Assembly (NCBI GenBank): GCA_050084985.1
Contig: JBITNC010000001.1
Coordinates: 66,960,001 to 67,024,000, forward strand
Source: Nageia nagi
Lineage: Eukaryota > Pinophyta
Direction: 5' to 3'
DNA length: 64,000 bases
The notes under the pieces are model-generated. The model made no database searches, was not told the origin of the DNA, and was given only the letters and a program-made list of their open reading frames with translations. Both the position numbers and the translations under genes were made by a program. Positions 47,732 to 57,844 of the stretch are shown one piece after another (position 1 is the stretch's first letter; every line of letters begins with the position of its first letter).

Positions 47732-48254
47732 TGTTGGAATGTATAATGCATTATTGTAAAGGTTTTATAATAATCTTCTATGTAAGTTCACTACTACTTA
47801 AGGATATCATAAGTTCACTAATACTTAAGGATATTATTTGATACCTTAAGTATTTAAGTGAATATGATAATGTAACTTATCCTACACTCCATGTCATGAG
47901 CATGCCCCTTGGGTAGAAGGATGTGCATGTCATGCTTTTGTACATGGGATAAAAAGGTGATCCAAAAAGGGATTTTGGCCTATAAATAGAAGTCTCCCTC
48001 ATTGTGATTATACACCAATTGTAGAGTAAATTTATGCTATAGGATAATGGTTAGGAGAAAAGAGTAGGAGATTGTAAGAGTTCATATTGTTAAGAAGAGA
48101 GATCTATTTAGTGGATGTACTCCTAGTTGGAGGAACCACTTACATGTTGTGTTATCTTTGTGAGATTGCTTTGTGTGATAGTTAGATGTGAATTGAGAGC
48201 TTTCATGTGATCTTAGTAGTTTAGGATTGTTAATTTTATAGTTCAATTCTCTCA
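47732..48254 (+). repeat. C2 5' LTR
   Basis: 523 bp, TGTTGGAATG to TTCTCTCA. It contains a duplicated block of about 28 bp (aagttcacta-tacttaaggatat twice, 47786-47840) that the 3' LTR has only once. Confidence 0.9.
47981..47989 (+). promoter_or_regulatory. TATA box in C2 5' LTR
   Basis: TATAAATAG is a perfect plant TATA box in the middle of the LTR. The 3' LTR has cataaatag at the same place (about 56439), so only the 5' copy keeps it. Confidence 0.6.
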
Positions 48255-48255
48255 T

Positions 48256-48268
48256 TTGAAATCAGAGC
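48256..48268 (+). other. C2 primer binding site, decayed
   Basis: TTGAAATCAGAGC, right after the LTR, keeps ATCAGAGC of the initiator tRNA-Met primer site TGGTATCAGAGC. Confidence 0.55.
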
Positions 48269-48269
48269 T

Positions 48270-51200
48270 TGGTATGGAATCTCTTCTTCTACATCTTGGA
48301 GGTTTTTCATCCTTCTTCAACTTGGAAGTCTTCTTCTTTCACCTACAACCTTGTGAGGTAAAAAATTTGTGAAGGTATAACCTCTTTTCATTTTTTTTTG
48401 AATTATATTCATTAGAATAATAACATATTTTATGTGGTAGCTCTTTTTTTTTATGGTCACTATGGTAATATAAAAAAAAAAATTATCTATACTAACCTCT
48501 TATGTTAGTAGCCAGTTTTTTACTATTTAAGAGGATAGTATACAAAAATTGCATTTTGTCTAAAAATAAATATATATCTTTTATAAAGAGATTTTTCCTT
48601 GCATCTTATGAGGTTATATAAGATATAAGTTTTTTTTTTGTTGCTTGATAAAAAAAAGGGGGGGAAGGTAAATTCTTATCATTTTTTTGAAGCATTATTA
48701 AACAAAAATTGACTTTATATTTGAAAATAAAATTATTTATTTGCAATATAATCTACATTTTTTCAAAATTAATCTAAACATAAAATGCTTATATATTACA
48801 ATATACATTTTTTTTTACAAAAATATATGAATCTATGTATTTGAAAAAGGAAAGGGGCAATAAGAGCAAATTTTTTAACCTTTATTTTTTTTACAATATT
48901 TTATGGGGGGGAGAGCGACCATGTTGGCAGATGGTTATGTTGGCATTTTTTTAGGATAAAACATGAATCCTCTTAGCCCCTTCTCTCCACCCTATTAGCC
49001 TCTCCTACTGATCCTATCAACATGAAGATCTAGTTTGTTGCATGCTTTGAGGATGGCATGAAAGGTAAAATGAACTACCACTCCTACAATTCATCATGGT
49101 CCCCTTTTTTATGTGTAGGTCCTTCATAGATATTGACCTCCCTCCACTTCTCCATTGGTGGTGTTGAACCTCTTTACATTGCTCCATGGTCTATTTTCCC
49201 TTCCATACTCTATGGTCAAATTTACCTTCCACTGCAACTTCGTCTACTTAACCCTAACCTTCCTTCAATAGGCCCTCTTCACAAGCTTGTGACCTCCTTC
49301 TACCATCATCTCTATGATTGACTCTTCTTTGCTTGTGATGGATTTTTTTTGTTGTTACATGCTTAGAGGATGATGGAATGGTGATTGGGTTTGGTGGCAT
49401 GATCCATTTTTTGCAACCCTCATGGCTCAACCCTCATCCCTATTCAATACTCCTAATCTCCCTCCTCTTTCCCCTCTTTGACCCTTCTTCCATTGCCATC
49501 CCATTCCCTTCATGCATGGCTTAATATTTACATTTAGAAAAGGATTACACTCCCTTTCCATTAAAGAAAAAAATTGGGTACTCACTTTATTTCTTGTTGA
49601 TAGATTGCACTCCCTCTCAATTTTTTAATTTTTTTTTAACATGATCCAATAGTTGTTGGGCATTTAATTTTTCTTTACTTACAAGTCTTATTCTTTAGGT
49701 GAATTAATTGATTATAAATTTATACTTGATTTTTTTTTCTTACTTACAAGCCTTTTCCCTACCCACCAACCCCTTGTCCTTAATACATAATTGGTATATG
49801 AAGTCTTTTTTAGAAATCTATCTAGTAATTAAATTTTCCAATATTGCTTGCAATTCACCTTTTTTAATGCACCTAGAAACTTTAAATTTTTGCAAAGCAT
49901 ATACTCAAGGTCAAAAATTTTATGATGTGTATAATTGCCTTGGGAAGGGTAAAATGTACTTTTTACTTAAAGGTAATTCTTTTTTACATTTTACTTCAAA
50001 TACTTAAACTTTTTGACATTATGTTTAATAAATTCAAAACTTGCTTTTATTAACATAATGATAGTACTTTCTAAAGTGCTTAAAGTATGAAGATAAGCTA
50101 AGTATGCTATCTTTAGGGGTACAACTTTAAGTAAAAAGGGGGAATTTGTATGAATTTTACTTAAAGTTTAATACAGGTGCTTGATTTTTTAAGTTAATAT
50201 TTAGAACTTAAAATTTGAGTAAATTCTTACCACTTAAAAGTAAAATACATAATAATTATTAACTTAATAAATGCATGCTTAGAATTTCAATTTTTTTAAG
50301 TTAGAAGATATATTTCTTTACTTAAAATTGTTAAGTTAAAAAGTGCATGTTTTTTACTTAAATGCATACTTTTAATTTAAAATAATGCATACTTATGCTT
50401 AGTACTTAAATTTTATACATGCCTAATACTTATTTGTTCAGTTAATGCATGCTTATGCTTAAATGATGCATGTTTAGTACTTAAATATTTAAGTTATTGA
50501 AACATGCTTAGAATTTAATTTTTGGTGATAAATGCTTAAGGACTTAAAATTTAATTTAGATACTTAATTTTTTTTTAAAGTCAAATAATGCATGCTTAAA
50601 ATCTTAAGTTATGATGCAATCTACTTCTTATGCAAGAATGGACTTGTGCAAAATTAATGTAAATATATCCTTTAGGGGTTGGTAAATAAAACCCATTGGA
50701 CACTTAGGTTTCAAATTTTAAATGGATGATATTTTATTTATGCTCCTTACTTCATGTTTCATTTTTGCTTTATTTGCTTATGCAAACAAAAATGTAAACA
50801 TTGATATGAGCAACCCCTTAAAATGAACACATCTGCATGTACATTCTGCAACATGACTTATTTAGGGAGCCATGAGGTGAGGATAGGCAAATTAGAGCCC
50901 TTAAGTTTGATGATCCAAGTGGTAAAAATTTTGTACTTTTCAATTGCCCCTAAGTCCTCTATTGGTCTGGATTTCACTCCAATAGGTGGATAGGTATGTG
51001 TGTAGTGATACTACATATCCATACATTTATTTAGGTATTATCTTAATAACCTAAGAGGACAAATTGAAACCTAATCAAGATTAATAATTTGGTTGATCTA
51101 ATAAATATCATAACCTTGAAAAATAGTAGGTACTTCTCTTTGTGAGAGTATAAAATTAACCAAGGTGAACTGGTTGAGGATTGCTAGTACTTGGGCTCCT

Positions 51201-51465
51201 CTTATGTGGGCATCCAAGTGAAGGCCTTAATTTTAGACAAGAAAATAAGCCTCAATAATGTCACTCTACATCTACAGTTATTGAGATGAAAAATGTATTT
51301 GGGTACATGGATTATTTGAGTTGTAAAACATTTGCATTTATGAATCAAATCATGCATATCTTTTGTGTTAAAATTAACATGTATTTTTTACTTGGTTAAA
51401 ATTTAACATATAATGTTGTTAACCACATGCTTATTATTTTTTCCACATTCTTATGTAGCAAATGG
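48270..51465 (+). other. C2 leader, non-coding
   Basis: AT-rich leader with a pyrimidine-rich block (48960-49560) and, at 50150-50640, many copies of a loose tgcatgctta or ttaagtactta motif. Open frames at 49133-49321 and 49708-50007 show no family motif. The two-part layout (GC/pyrimidine block then tgca-rich repeats) is also seen in C3. Confidence 0.5.
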
Positions 51466-52345
51466 GAGAATTCTTTTTACCCAAACACATTCTTGATGGT
51501 TCCAAATTTAGAATTTGGGAACCTTGAATGAGAGCTAAGTTGTAAGCAAGGAAGCTTTGGAAAATAGTGAATGAGAACCTTATACCTCCTATAGATGATA
51601 AGGCACTAGAGGCTTACAACATAAAGAATGAGTTAGCAATGTCCATGATTTATCATGCAATTTCAGTGGTTCAAAATTTTCAAGGAGGTTTACCATTCTT
51701 CAAAAGTTGCTTCAATCTCATTAAGGGGAAGATAAAAATGTGGCTATATATTTGAATAAAATCATTGACCTAAGGATCCAAATTATTTCTTGTGGGTGCA
51801 ATTGGATCAATGATGAGTTCATGGTCTTCAGCATTCTTCAAAGACTTTCTTCAAAATTTGAAAACTTTGTAATAGTTACAAAACAAGGCTGATGATCAAA
51901 AAGAAGTCTTCTCCTTTAAGAACCTTTCTAGGCACCTTTTGAAGCATGAGGAAAACCTTAACAATAAGGTGTTGATTTCTTATTCTAAAAATAATAACAT
52001 TTCTCTTAGAGCAACCAAAACTCCTTTCAAGTAGAAGTTCAACTATCAAAAGAAATTTTATCCTTCTTCCTCTAAAACATTTGATAAAAGAGGAAATGGA
52101 TACAACAACAGCAAGAATAATAAAAACAACAACCATAGTAGTAGGAACAACAACAACAACAACCACTTCTAGCAAAGAGATGGAAAAAGGCAAAGCAAAC
52201 AATCCATATCTTAAGAAAAATTTGATGGTAATTGTAACTATTATGGCATTCAAGGTCACAAAGAAGTTGATTTCTATAAAAAGAAAAGAGAGGAAAAGAA
52301 TAAAGATAATGGAAATGTAAAGAACTACAGAGAAAATAAGAATTT
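51466..52345 (+). pseudogene. C2 gag
   Basis: Pieces match copia UBN2-type gag: LWKIVNENLIPPIDDKALEA, then ELAMSMIYHAIS, then a block around ILQRLSSKFENFV (about 51828-51866). An asparagine-rich tail is followed by a zinc knuckle in which two cysteines have changed (CNYYGIQGHKEVDF, expected C-x2-C-x4-H-x4-C). Stops and shifts throughout. Confidence 0.75.
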
Positions 52346-52379
52346 TCATGCTGATTTTGTTACAATGCTCTACTCCATC

Positions 52380-53620
52380 TCACTCTTTTTTATCTGATTA
52401 GATTATTGATTCTAGTTTCACTAATCACCTATGCTTTGAAAAAAAAAAGTTTGAGAACTTTCACAAGTATAGAAAAGATATGGTTGTGATAGGTGATAAC
52501 TCTACCTTTGAAGTCCAAGGAATTGGGAGTGTGTTGATTCATGAAAATGTTCTTAAAAATGTTTTTTATATTCCTAAGTTAAGAATGAATCTTCTCTCCA
52601 TGATCCAAGTTGCTATAAAAGGGTACTCTTTTGAGTTCAACTCTCAATCCTGGTTCATTATGAAAGAACTTGCCACTTTGGTCAAAGGATCTATGAAAGA
52701 TAACCTCTACATTATGGATAAGTTCTATCAAAGATGTGTCTTGCTTCTAGTGTGTGTTCTAAAAGAAATTTTTAGCATCATCATTTAGGGTACCTTAACC
52801 ATAAGAGTATTCAATTCATGAAAAATCAAGAACTTGTGGAAGATTTACCTTCAATTTCTCATTCAATTGGTCTTATGCAAGAATTCCATTCTTGGTAAAA
52901 TGCATAGATAAAAATTTGAAAAAGATAAAGCAGCTAGAGCATCTCAACCTCTTTAACTTGTGCATTTAGATTTTCATGGGCTATTTTAGACTAAGTCACT
53001 TGAAGGAGCATCTTACATCTTGACCTTCATTGATGACTTTAGTAGAATGACCTTTGGATACCTACTTGAGCACAAGGATCAAACCTTTGAGAGTTTTAAG
53101 ATTTTTAAGGCCTTTATTGAGAATCAAAGTAACTTTAAAATTAAGATGTTGAGATCATATAATAGAGAAGAATATAATATCAATGAGTTCAATGACTATT
53201 TGCTAATATGGAATCAAGAGGTAGTTTATGTTTCTTTACACTCCTAAGCAAAACAATGTTGCTAAAAGGAAAAATAAGATAATTATGGAGATGGCTAGAT
53301 GCATGTTAGGTAATCTTCCTAGTTTCTTGTGGGGTGAAGCTATGAGCACTGCTATTTACATCTTGAATAGGTTTCCCATAAAAGCCATTTAGAGTAAAAC
53401 TCCTTTTGAGGCATGGTTAGGAATAAAACCTAACATTTTCCACCTTAAGGTGTTTGGTTATGAAGCATTCTCCTACATTATTTCTCAAAAAAGGAAAAAG
53501 TTGAATAAAAAAGTTGAAAAATGCATTTTTATGGGTTATAACAATTAGCATAGAGGATAAAGGCTCTACTCTCCATCCTACAAAGCTATGTTTATTTCAA
53601 AGGATGTAAATTTCAATGAA
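52380..53620 (+). pseudogene. C2 protease and integrase
   Basis: IIDSSFTNHLCF (about 52404-52440) is the protease active site with S in place of the usual G or A. A clean frame 52480-52785 contains VIGDNSTFEVQGIGSV and NVFYIPKLRMNLLSMIQ, the end of the protease region. Integrase follows: TFIDDFSRMTFGYLLEHKDQ at 53020, then MLRSYNREEY, where the catalytic D of RSDNGGEY has become Y. A stop replaces glutamine in the block before (HLDFHG region, TAA at 52957 or so). Confidence 0.8.
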
Positions 53621-53799
53621 CTTCCTGAAGAATCTACTTCTAATGAGATGTTGATGGTCTAGAGGAATCTTTAGTTGGACCTAGCTGGTTAGATATTGAT
53701 GTAGATAAGTCACCTTAAGAAAAAAAATTTCCAACATAAAATATAATAAAGATCATGATTTTAACAAATCTTTAATTTCCAAATTGAAAACAGGCATGA

Positions 53800-54600
53800 G
53801 CCCTCAACCTTCAAAGAAGATTTTAAGCACGAGTGCTAGATGGAAGCTATGAAAGTGGAGTATGAGGTGCTTATGAAAAATGAAACTTGGGATTTGGTTC
53901 CTCATTCCAATGATAAGAATGTGATTGGTAATAAATGGATCTACAAGGTCAAGTTTAATTCAATTAGGGATATTGAAAAATATAAGATAAGGTTAGTAGC
54001 TAAAGGTTTTGGTCAAAAATACATTATAGATTATGAGAAAACCTTTGCTCCCCTGGCAAAGATAAGAATTATCCTTACTCTTTTTTAGCTCAAGGATGGA
54101 AAGTTTTTCAACTTGAAATCAAGAGTGCATTTCTCAATGGTGATTTAGATGTGAAAATCTTCATGAATCAACCAAAAGGGTTCATTATGGAAGGTAAAGA
54201 GTCCTTTGTGTGCAAGTTAAAAAGTCATTATATGGACTTAAGAAAGCACCTAGAGCCTGGTACATGAAGATTTCATAGTATTTTATAAACATTAGTTTCT
54301 CCAATTGTTTTTCTAACTCTGATCTATATATGCTCAATCAGGGAAAAGATATGATCTTGATTCTCTTTTATGTGGATGATCTTTTGATAACTAAAATAAT
54401 GAAGAAATCATTCAAGAGTGCATATCCAAATTTAAGGCAACATTTGAAATTATTGATCTTGGTCTCTTGCACTACTATCTTGGAATGCAAGTGTATCAAT
54501 ATAAGGATTGTACTTATATTAGTCAATCTAAGTATATATCATACATCTTGCAAAAGTTTGAAATGGAGGAATGTAGATATGCTGCAATCTTAATATCTCC
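53800..54600 (+). pseudogene. C2 reverse transcriptase
   Basis: [20 protein letters not shown] opens the domain at 53840; [15 protein letters not shown] and [20 protein letters not shown] follow. After a shift, a block corresponding to DVKSAFLNG reads EIKSAFLNGD (about 54116-54145), and the catalytic site FYVDDLLI is intact at about 54366-54390. At least four frame breaks make it inactive. Confidence 0.85.
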
Positions 54601-55330
54601 TAAAATCATATTTCTCTGAGCTTTAACTCTCAATTAGTTGATGCTATAGCTTACAGGCAATTAATTAGTAGTTTTTTGTATTTGTCTATATCTAGGCTAG
54701 ATATTGCCTTTGTAGTGAATTTGATGGTATAATTCATGCAGAAACCTTATGTTGAGCACCTCAATGATATTAAGCAAATTTTGAGGTATGTTGCAAGGAC
54801 TAAGGATCTTGCTCTCAAGTATTCTAAATTTTTCTCATTTGTTCTCTCTAGATTCTCATATTTTGACTATGGGGAGGTAGAGATGATAGAAAATCAACCT
54901 CTGTGTATTTATTTAGCATTGGTTTAGATGCTATGTCTTAGGCTTTCAAGAAGTATCCTACTATTACTCTTTCCACCATAAAAGCCAAATTCCATGCCAT
55001 GTCTATTATAGCCCAAAAAGTCATTTGGCTAATGCATCTTTTGAAAGAAATTGGGTATGATCAAGGTGGCTCATCTTTGATTTCTTCAGACAATCAATTA
55101 GATATTTCTTTGGCTAAGAATCCTATGTTCCATTAGAGAACAAAACATATGGAAATCCATGCCTATTTTATCAAGAAGAAGGCTCTTGATGGCATCATAC
55201 ACCTAGAGTATTGACCATCCACCTTGAACTCTATTAATTTGTTCATCAAGCCCTCCTGAAATCTCAATTCTATAAGCTTAGGGATGCTATCGGGTTGGTG
55301 AAGTTGCCCTTAAGAGAGAGTGAAGTTTGA
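54600..55330 (+). pseudogene. C2 RNase H
   Basis: AYRQLISSFLYLSISRLDIA (54650-54710) and YVEHLNDIKQILRYVARTKD (54748-54806) mark the end of reverse transcriptase. RNase H pieces follow: LSTIKAKFHAMS (54970 on), ISSDNQLDISLAKNPMFH, a TAG where a glutamine belongs, then RTKHMEIHAYFIKKK. The end aligns with the C4 relic. Confidence 0.8.
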
Positions 55331-55479
55331 ATTCTTATGTTGAATTCATGTTTGTAATGAAAACTTCATCCCTAAGAGGATTTTATGCTATATAGTGTTG
55401 ATTTACTGTACACCTTTGTGGTAAGTTTGCTCTACATGAGAAACTTGTTGTACAAAATTTTAAAAGCCAAAAGATTAGT

Positions 55480-55760
55480 CAATCTAGCATGTTCAGTTAT
55501 CCATGTGTGAGGAACTCTTATGTGTCTCTTGGCACTATTTAGTTATCCATATGTGAGGAACTTGTATGTGCATGATCTATTTTGGCCAATCTAGCATTTT
55601 TCAATTATCCATATGTGAGGAACTTGTATGTGCATGATCTATTTTGGCCAATCTAGCATTGTTTAATTATACATATGTGAAGAACTCTTATGTGTATTTT
55701 GGCATTGTTCAATTATCTATATTTGAGGAACTCGTATATGCATGCTCTATTTTGTAATGA
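55480..55760 (+). repeat. C2 3' tandem repeats, about 70 to 78 bp
   Basis: Roughly four units of agttatccatatgtgaggaac plus a spacer holding ttttggc(c)aatctagcat. Two neighbouring units (about 55545-55670) are nearly identical. They lie between RNase H and the polypurine tract. Traces occur in C4 near 6870-6960. Confidence 0.75.
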
Positions 55761-56204
55761 TAATCAACACATGTTTTATATATAGTAGATGACTATAAGT
55801 TTTTGGCATGGCATCTTCGTGATGACTTATAGTGCACCATTGATCAATTTATGATGGCATTTACATGATTCATCTATCCTTGTTGAGATGAATATGTTGC
55901 ATGTAACTAATATTGTTATTTTAGATGCTTATGAATTGCAAGTTCTTTGAGATTGCAAATTACTTACCTTAGATATGTAGGCTCTTGGAGATTCTTCATG
56001 ACTTTCAGTTGGATGACTACTTCATGTACATTAAAATTGATTATGGTTAATGATTGTATTTGGTAAAGTAATGAGTCTCAAACTAGATCTTTCTTATTTC
56101 ATAAATATGTAAAAAATTCTCATCTCCCTTGTATTTGTTTGGAGGATAACTCTCTTACTTTCTCTCTTTCTTCTCTCTTATTCGCTCTATCCCAATATTG
56201 CATT

Positions 56205-56213
56205 AAGGGGGAG
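56205..56213 (+). other. C2 polypurine tract
   Basis: AAGGGGGAG immediately before the 3' LTR start TGTTAGAATG. Confidence 0.85.
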
Positions 56214-56713
56214 TGTTAGAATGTATAATGCATTATTGTAAAGGTTTTATAATAATCTTCTATGTAAGTTCACTAATACTTAAGGGTATCATTTTATACC
56301 TTAAGTTTTTAAGTGAATATGATAATATAATTTGTCCTACACTCCATGTCATGAGCATGCACTTTGGGTAAAAGGATGTGCATGTCATGCTTTTGTACAT
56401 TGGATAAAAAGGGTGATCCAAAGAAGGATTTCGGACTCATAAATAGAAGGCTCCCTCTTTGTGATTATACACCAATTATGGAGTAGAGTTATGCTATAAG
56501 ATATTGATTAGGAGAAAAGAGTAGGAGGATTATAAGAGTTCATATTTGTTAAGAAGAGAGATCAAGTTAGTGGATGTACTCTTAGTTGGAAGAACCACTT
56601 ATATTTTGTGCTATCTTTGTGAGATTTCTTTGTGTGATAGTTATATGTGAATTGAGAGCTTTCATGTTATCTTGGTAGTTTAGGATTGTTCATGTTATAG
56701 TTCAATTCTCTCA
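56214..56713 (+). repeat. C2 3' LTR
   Basis: 500 bp, matching 47732-48254 apart from point differences and the single copy of the 28-bp block. Confidence 0.9.
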
Positions 56714-56718
56714 TTGAC

Positions 56719-56872
56719 ATCCTATCATTTCTTCTTGAACTTCTTGTCTTTCCCTTAGTTGGGTGACCAATTCAATATCTACTATTTCTCTTCTAAGGAA
56801 ATATTTATTGTTGTAATGAGGCATCATCAATTGATCACCATAGGTTGGCAAGAACATGGGTGTGATACCATT
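56719..56872 (-). pseudogene. G2 leader and start of gag frame, with primer site
   Basis: On the minus strand TGGTATCACACCC (56856-56868) follows the 5' LTR by a few bases and starts like the initiator tRNA-Met primer site. An ATG follows at 56855 or so (MFLPTYGDQLMMPHY...), and an open frame continues to the C2 insertion and, after it, to 47731 and beyond. Confidence 0.55.
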
Positions 56873-57839
56873 TATAATGTTCCAAATTGGGAATCACATA
56901 AATTTCATCAAGAAGACTAAAAAAACACTAAATATGGATGCCAAAGAATATGATCTAAATTTTTATATTACTCAAATGATCAAGGACAATGCTTAAAATG
57001 CATCCAAGAAGGCTCCTAGGGTTGGATGAACTCCTACAAGGTAGAAATATGGAACAAAAAAGTCCCAAAGGGTTGGACATATGGGTTAATTGACAAATCT
57101 AATGCTTCAAGAAACTTAAACTCTCTCTCTAATATTGATATCACATTTCTAGGGCATCTAACCTCTAGATCCGAATGTTGAATGAAAAATAAGGGATTCT
57201 CCAATCTAGATGAGTTAGTAATAAGTTTGGAAGGAGCTTAATGAGGCTCCATCAAGGGCATGAAAGCTTGATGAGGCTTATAATCCTTCTTAGGGAATGA
57301 AGAACTTTATGAGGCTCCTTGATCTAGTAGATGGCAATGGATGGTGGTCAATTCCAAGTAGTAAAATGAATAATAGAAAAAGATAATCCCCAACATATGC
57401 ATCACCCCTCCTTATAGTTGGAATTATCACCATGAGGACCTATATCTCACTTAGGAGTCATCTTGGGGTGTATGTATCCTCTATAATTCTCCAATGGTGC
57501 CTTGGGATCCCCATAATCGATTTGTGAATTATTAATAATGAATGGGACATCCTTATTTTGGGTGCCAAGATTCTCTTATTACAATAATGACTTAAAACAC
57601 TACTAACCACTCCTAACTATGAATAACAAAGAGTGTCCCACTTAGAGACTCCAACTTTGCTATTATAATGGAGAAAATAATAATATTTCCCTAAACTACT
57701 ACAAATTCACTCCTAAATATGACAAGTTATATTTATAAGTGCTCAAATGCTCCCCAAGGGGGAATGTCCCACTCCAAGTGGTCCCACCATATGCCTTTCA
57801 TATATAATAGAGTTTAATGTTCAATTTTAGAACATTACA
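56873..57839 (-). repeat. G2 5' LTR
   Basis: 967 bp; on the minus strand it starts TGTAATGTTC and ends GAACATTATA. It aligns with 20968-21856 plus 35359-35404. The right target duplication is aatca at 57840-57844. Confidence 0.85.
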
Positions 57840-57844
57840 AATCA

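Larger units (their letters stand above)
47732..56713 (+). mobile_element. Ty1/copia element C2, decayed
   Basis: 5' LTR 47732-48254 and 3' LTR 56214-56713, both TG...CA, with a perfect target duplication ttgac (47727-47731 and 56714-56718). It sits in the G2 gag leader, whose frame (EVQEEMIGCQ then EQRGEHW) joins exactly when C2 is removed. Gag, protease, integrase, reverse transcriptase and RNase H follow in copia order with many stops. A 3.2-kb leader precedes gag, unusually long. LTR divergence by eye is roughly 8 to 10 percent, older than C1. C4 at 5711-7750 is a relative. Confidence 0.9.
20968..57839 (-). mobile_element. Gypsy-like LTR element G2, pol-less host of the nested stack
   Basis: The 5' LTR is at 56873-57839 and the 3' LTR is in two pieces at 20968-21856 and 35354-35404. 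Flanking 5-mers are aatta (20963-20967) and aatca (57840-57844), one transition apart. After subtracting the insertions G1, C1 and C2, about 5.4 kb belongs to G2: two LTRs of about 0.95 kb and about 3.5 kb inside. The inside holds, in order, a primer site, gag, a retropepsin-like stretch, a hydrophobic coding relic, and the 3' LTR. No reverse transcriptase, RNase H or integrase motif was found in any remaining piece. G2 is therefore likely non-autonomous, or lost pol before the insertions. It is the oldest layer. Confidence 0.75.

Noticed and set aside
52081-52320. Threonine-rich plus-strand frame and overlapping minus-strand hydrophobic frame in C2
   Set aside because: Both are shadows of the asparagine-rich gag tail in another frame.
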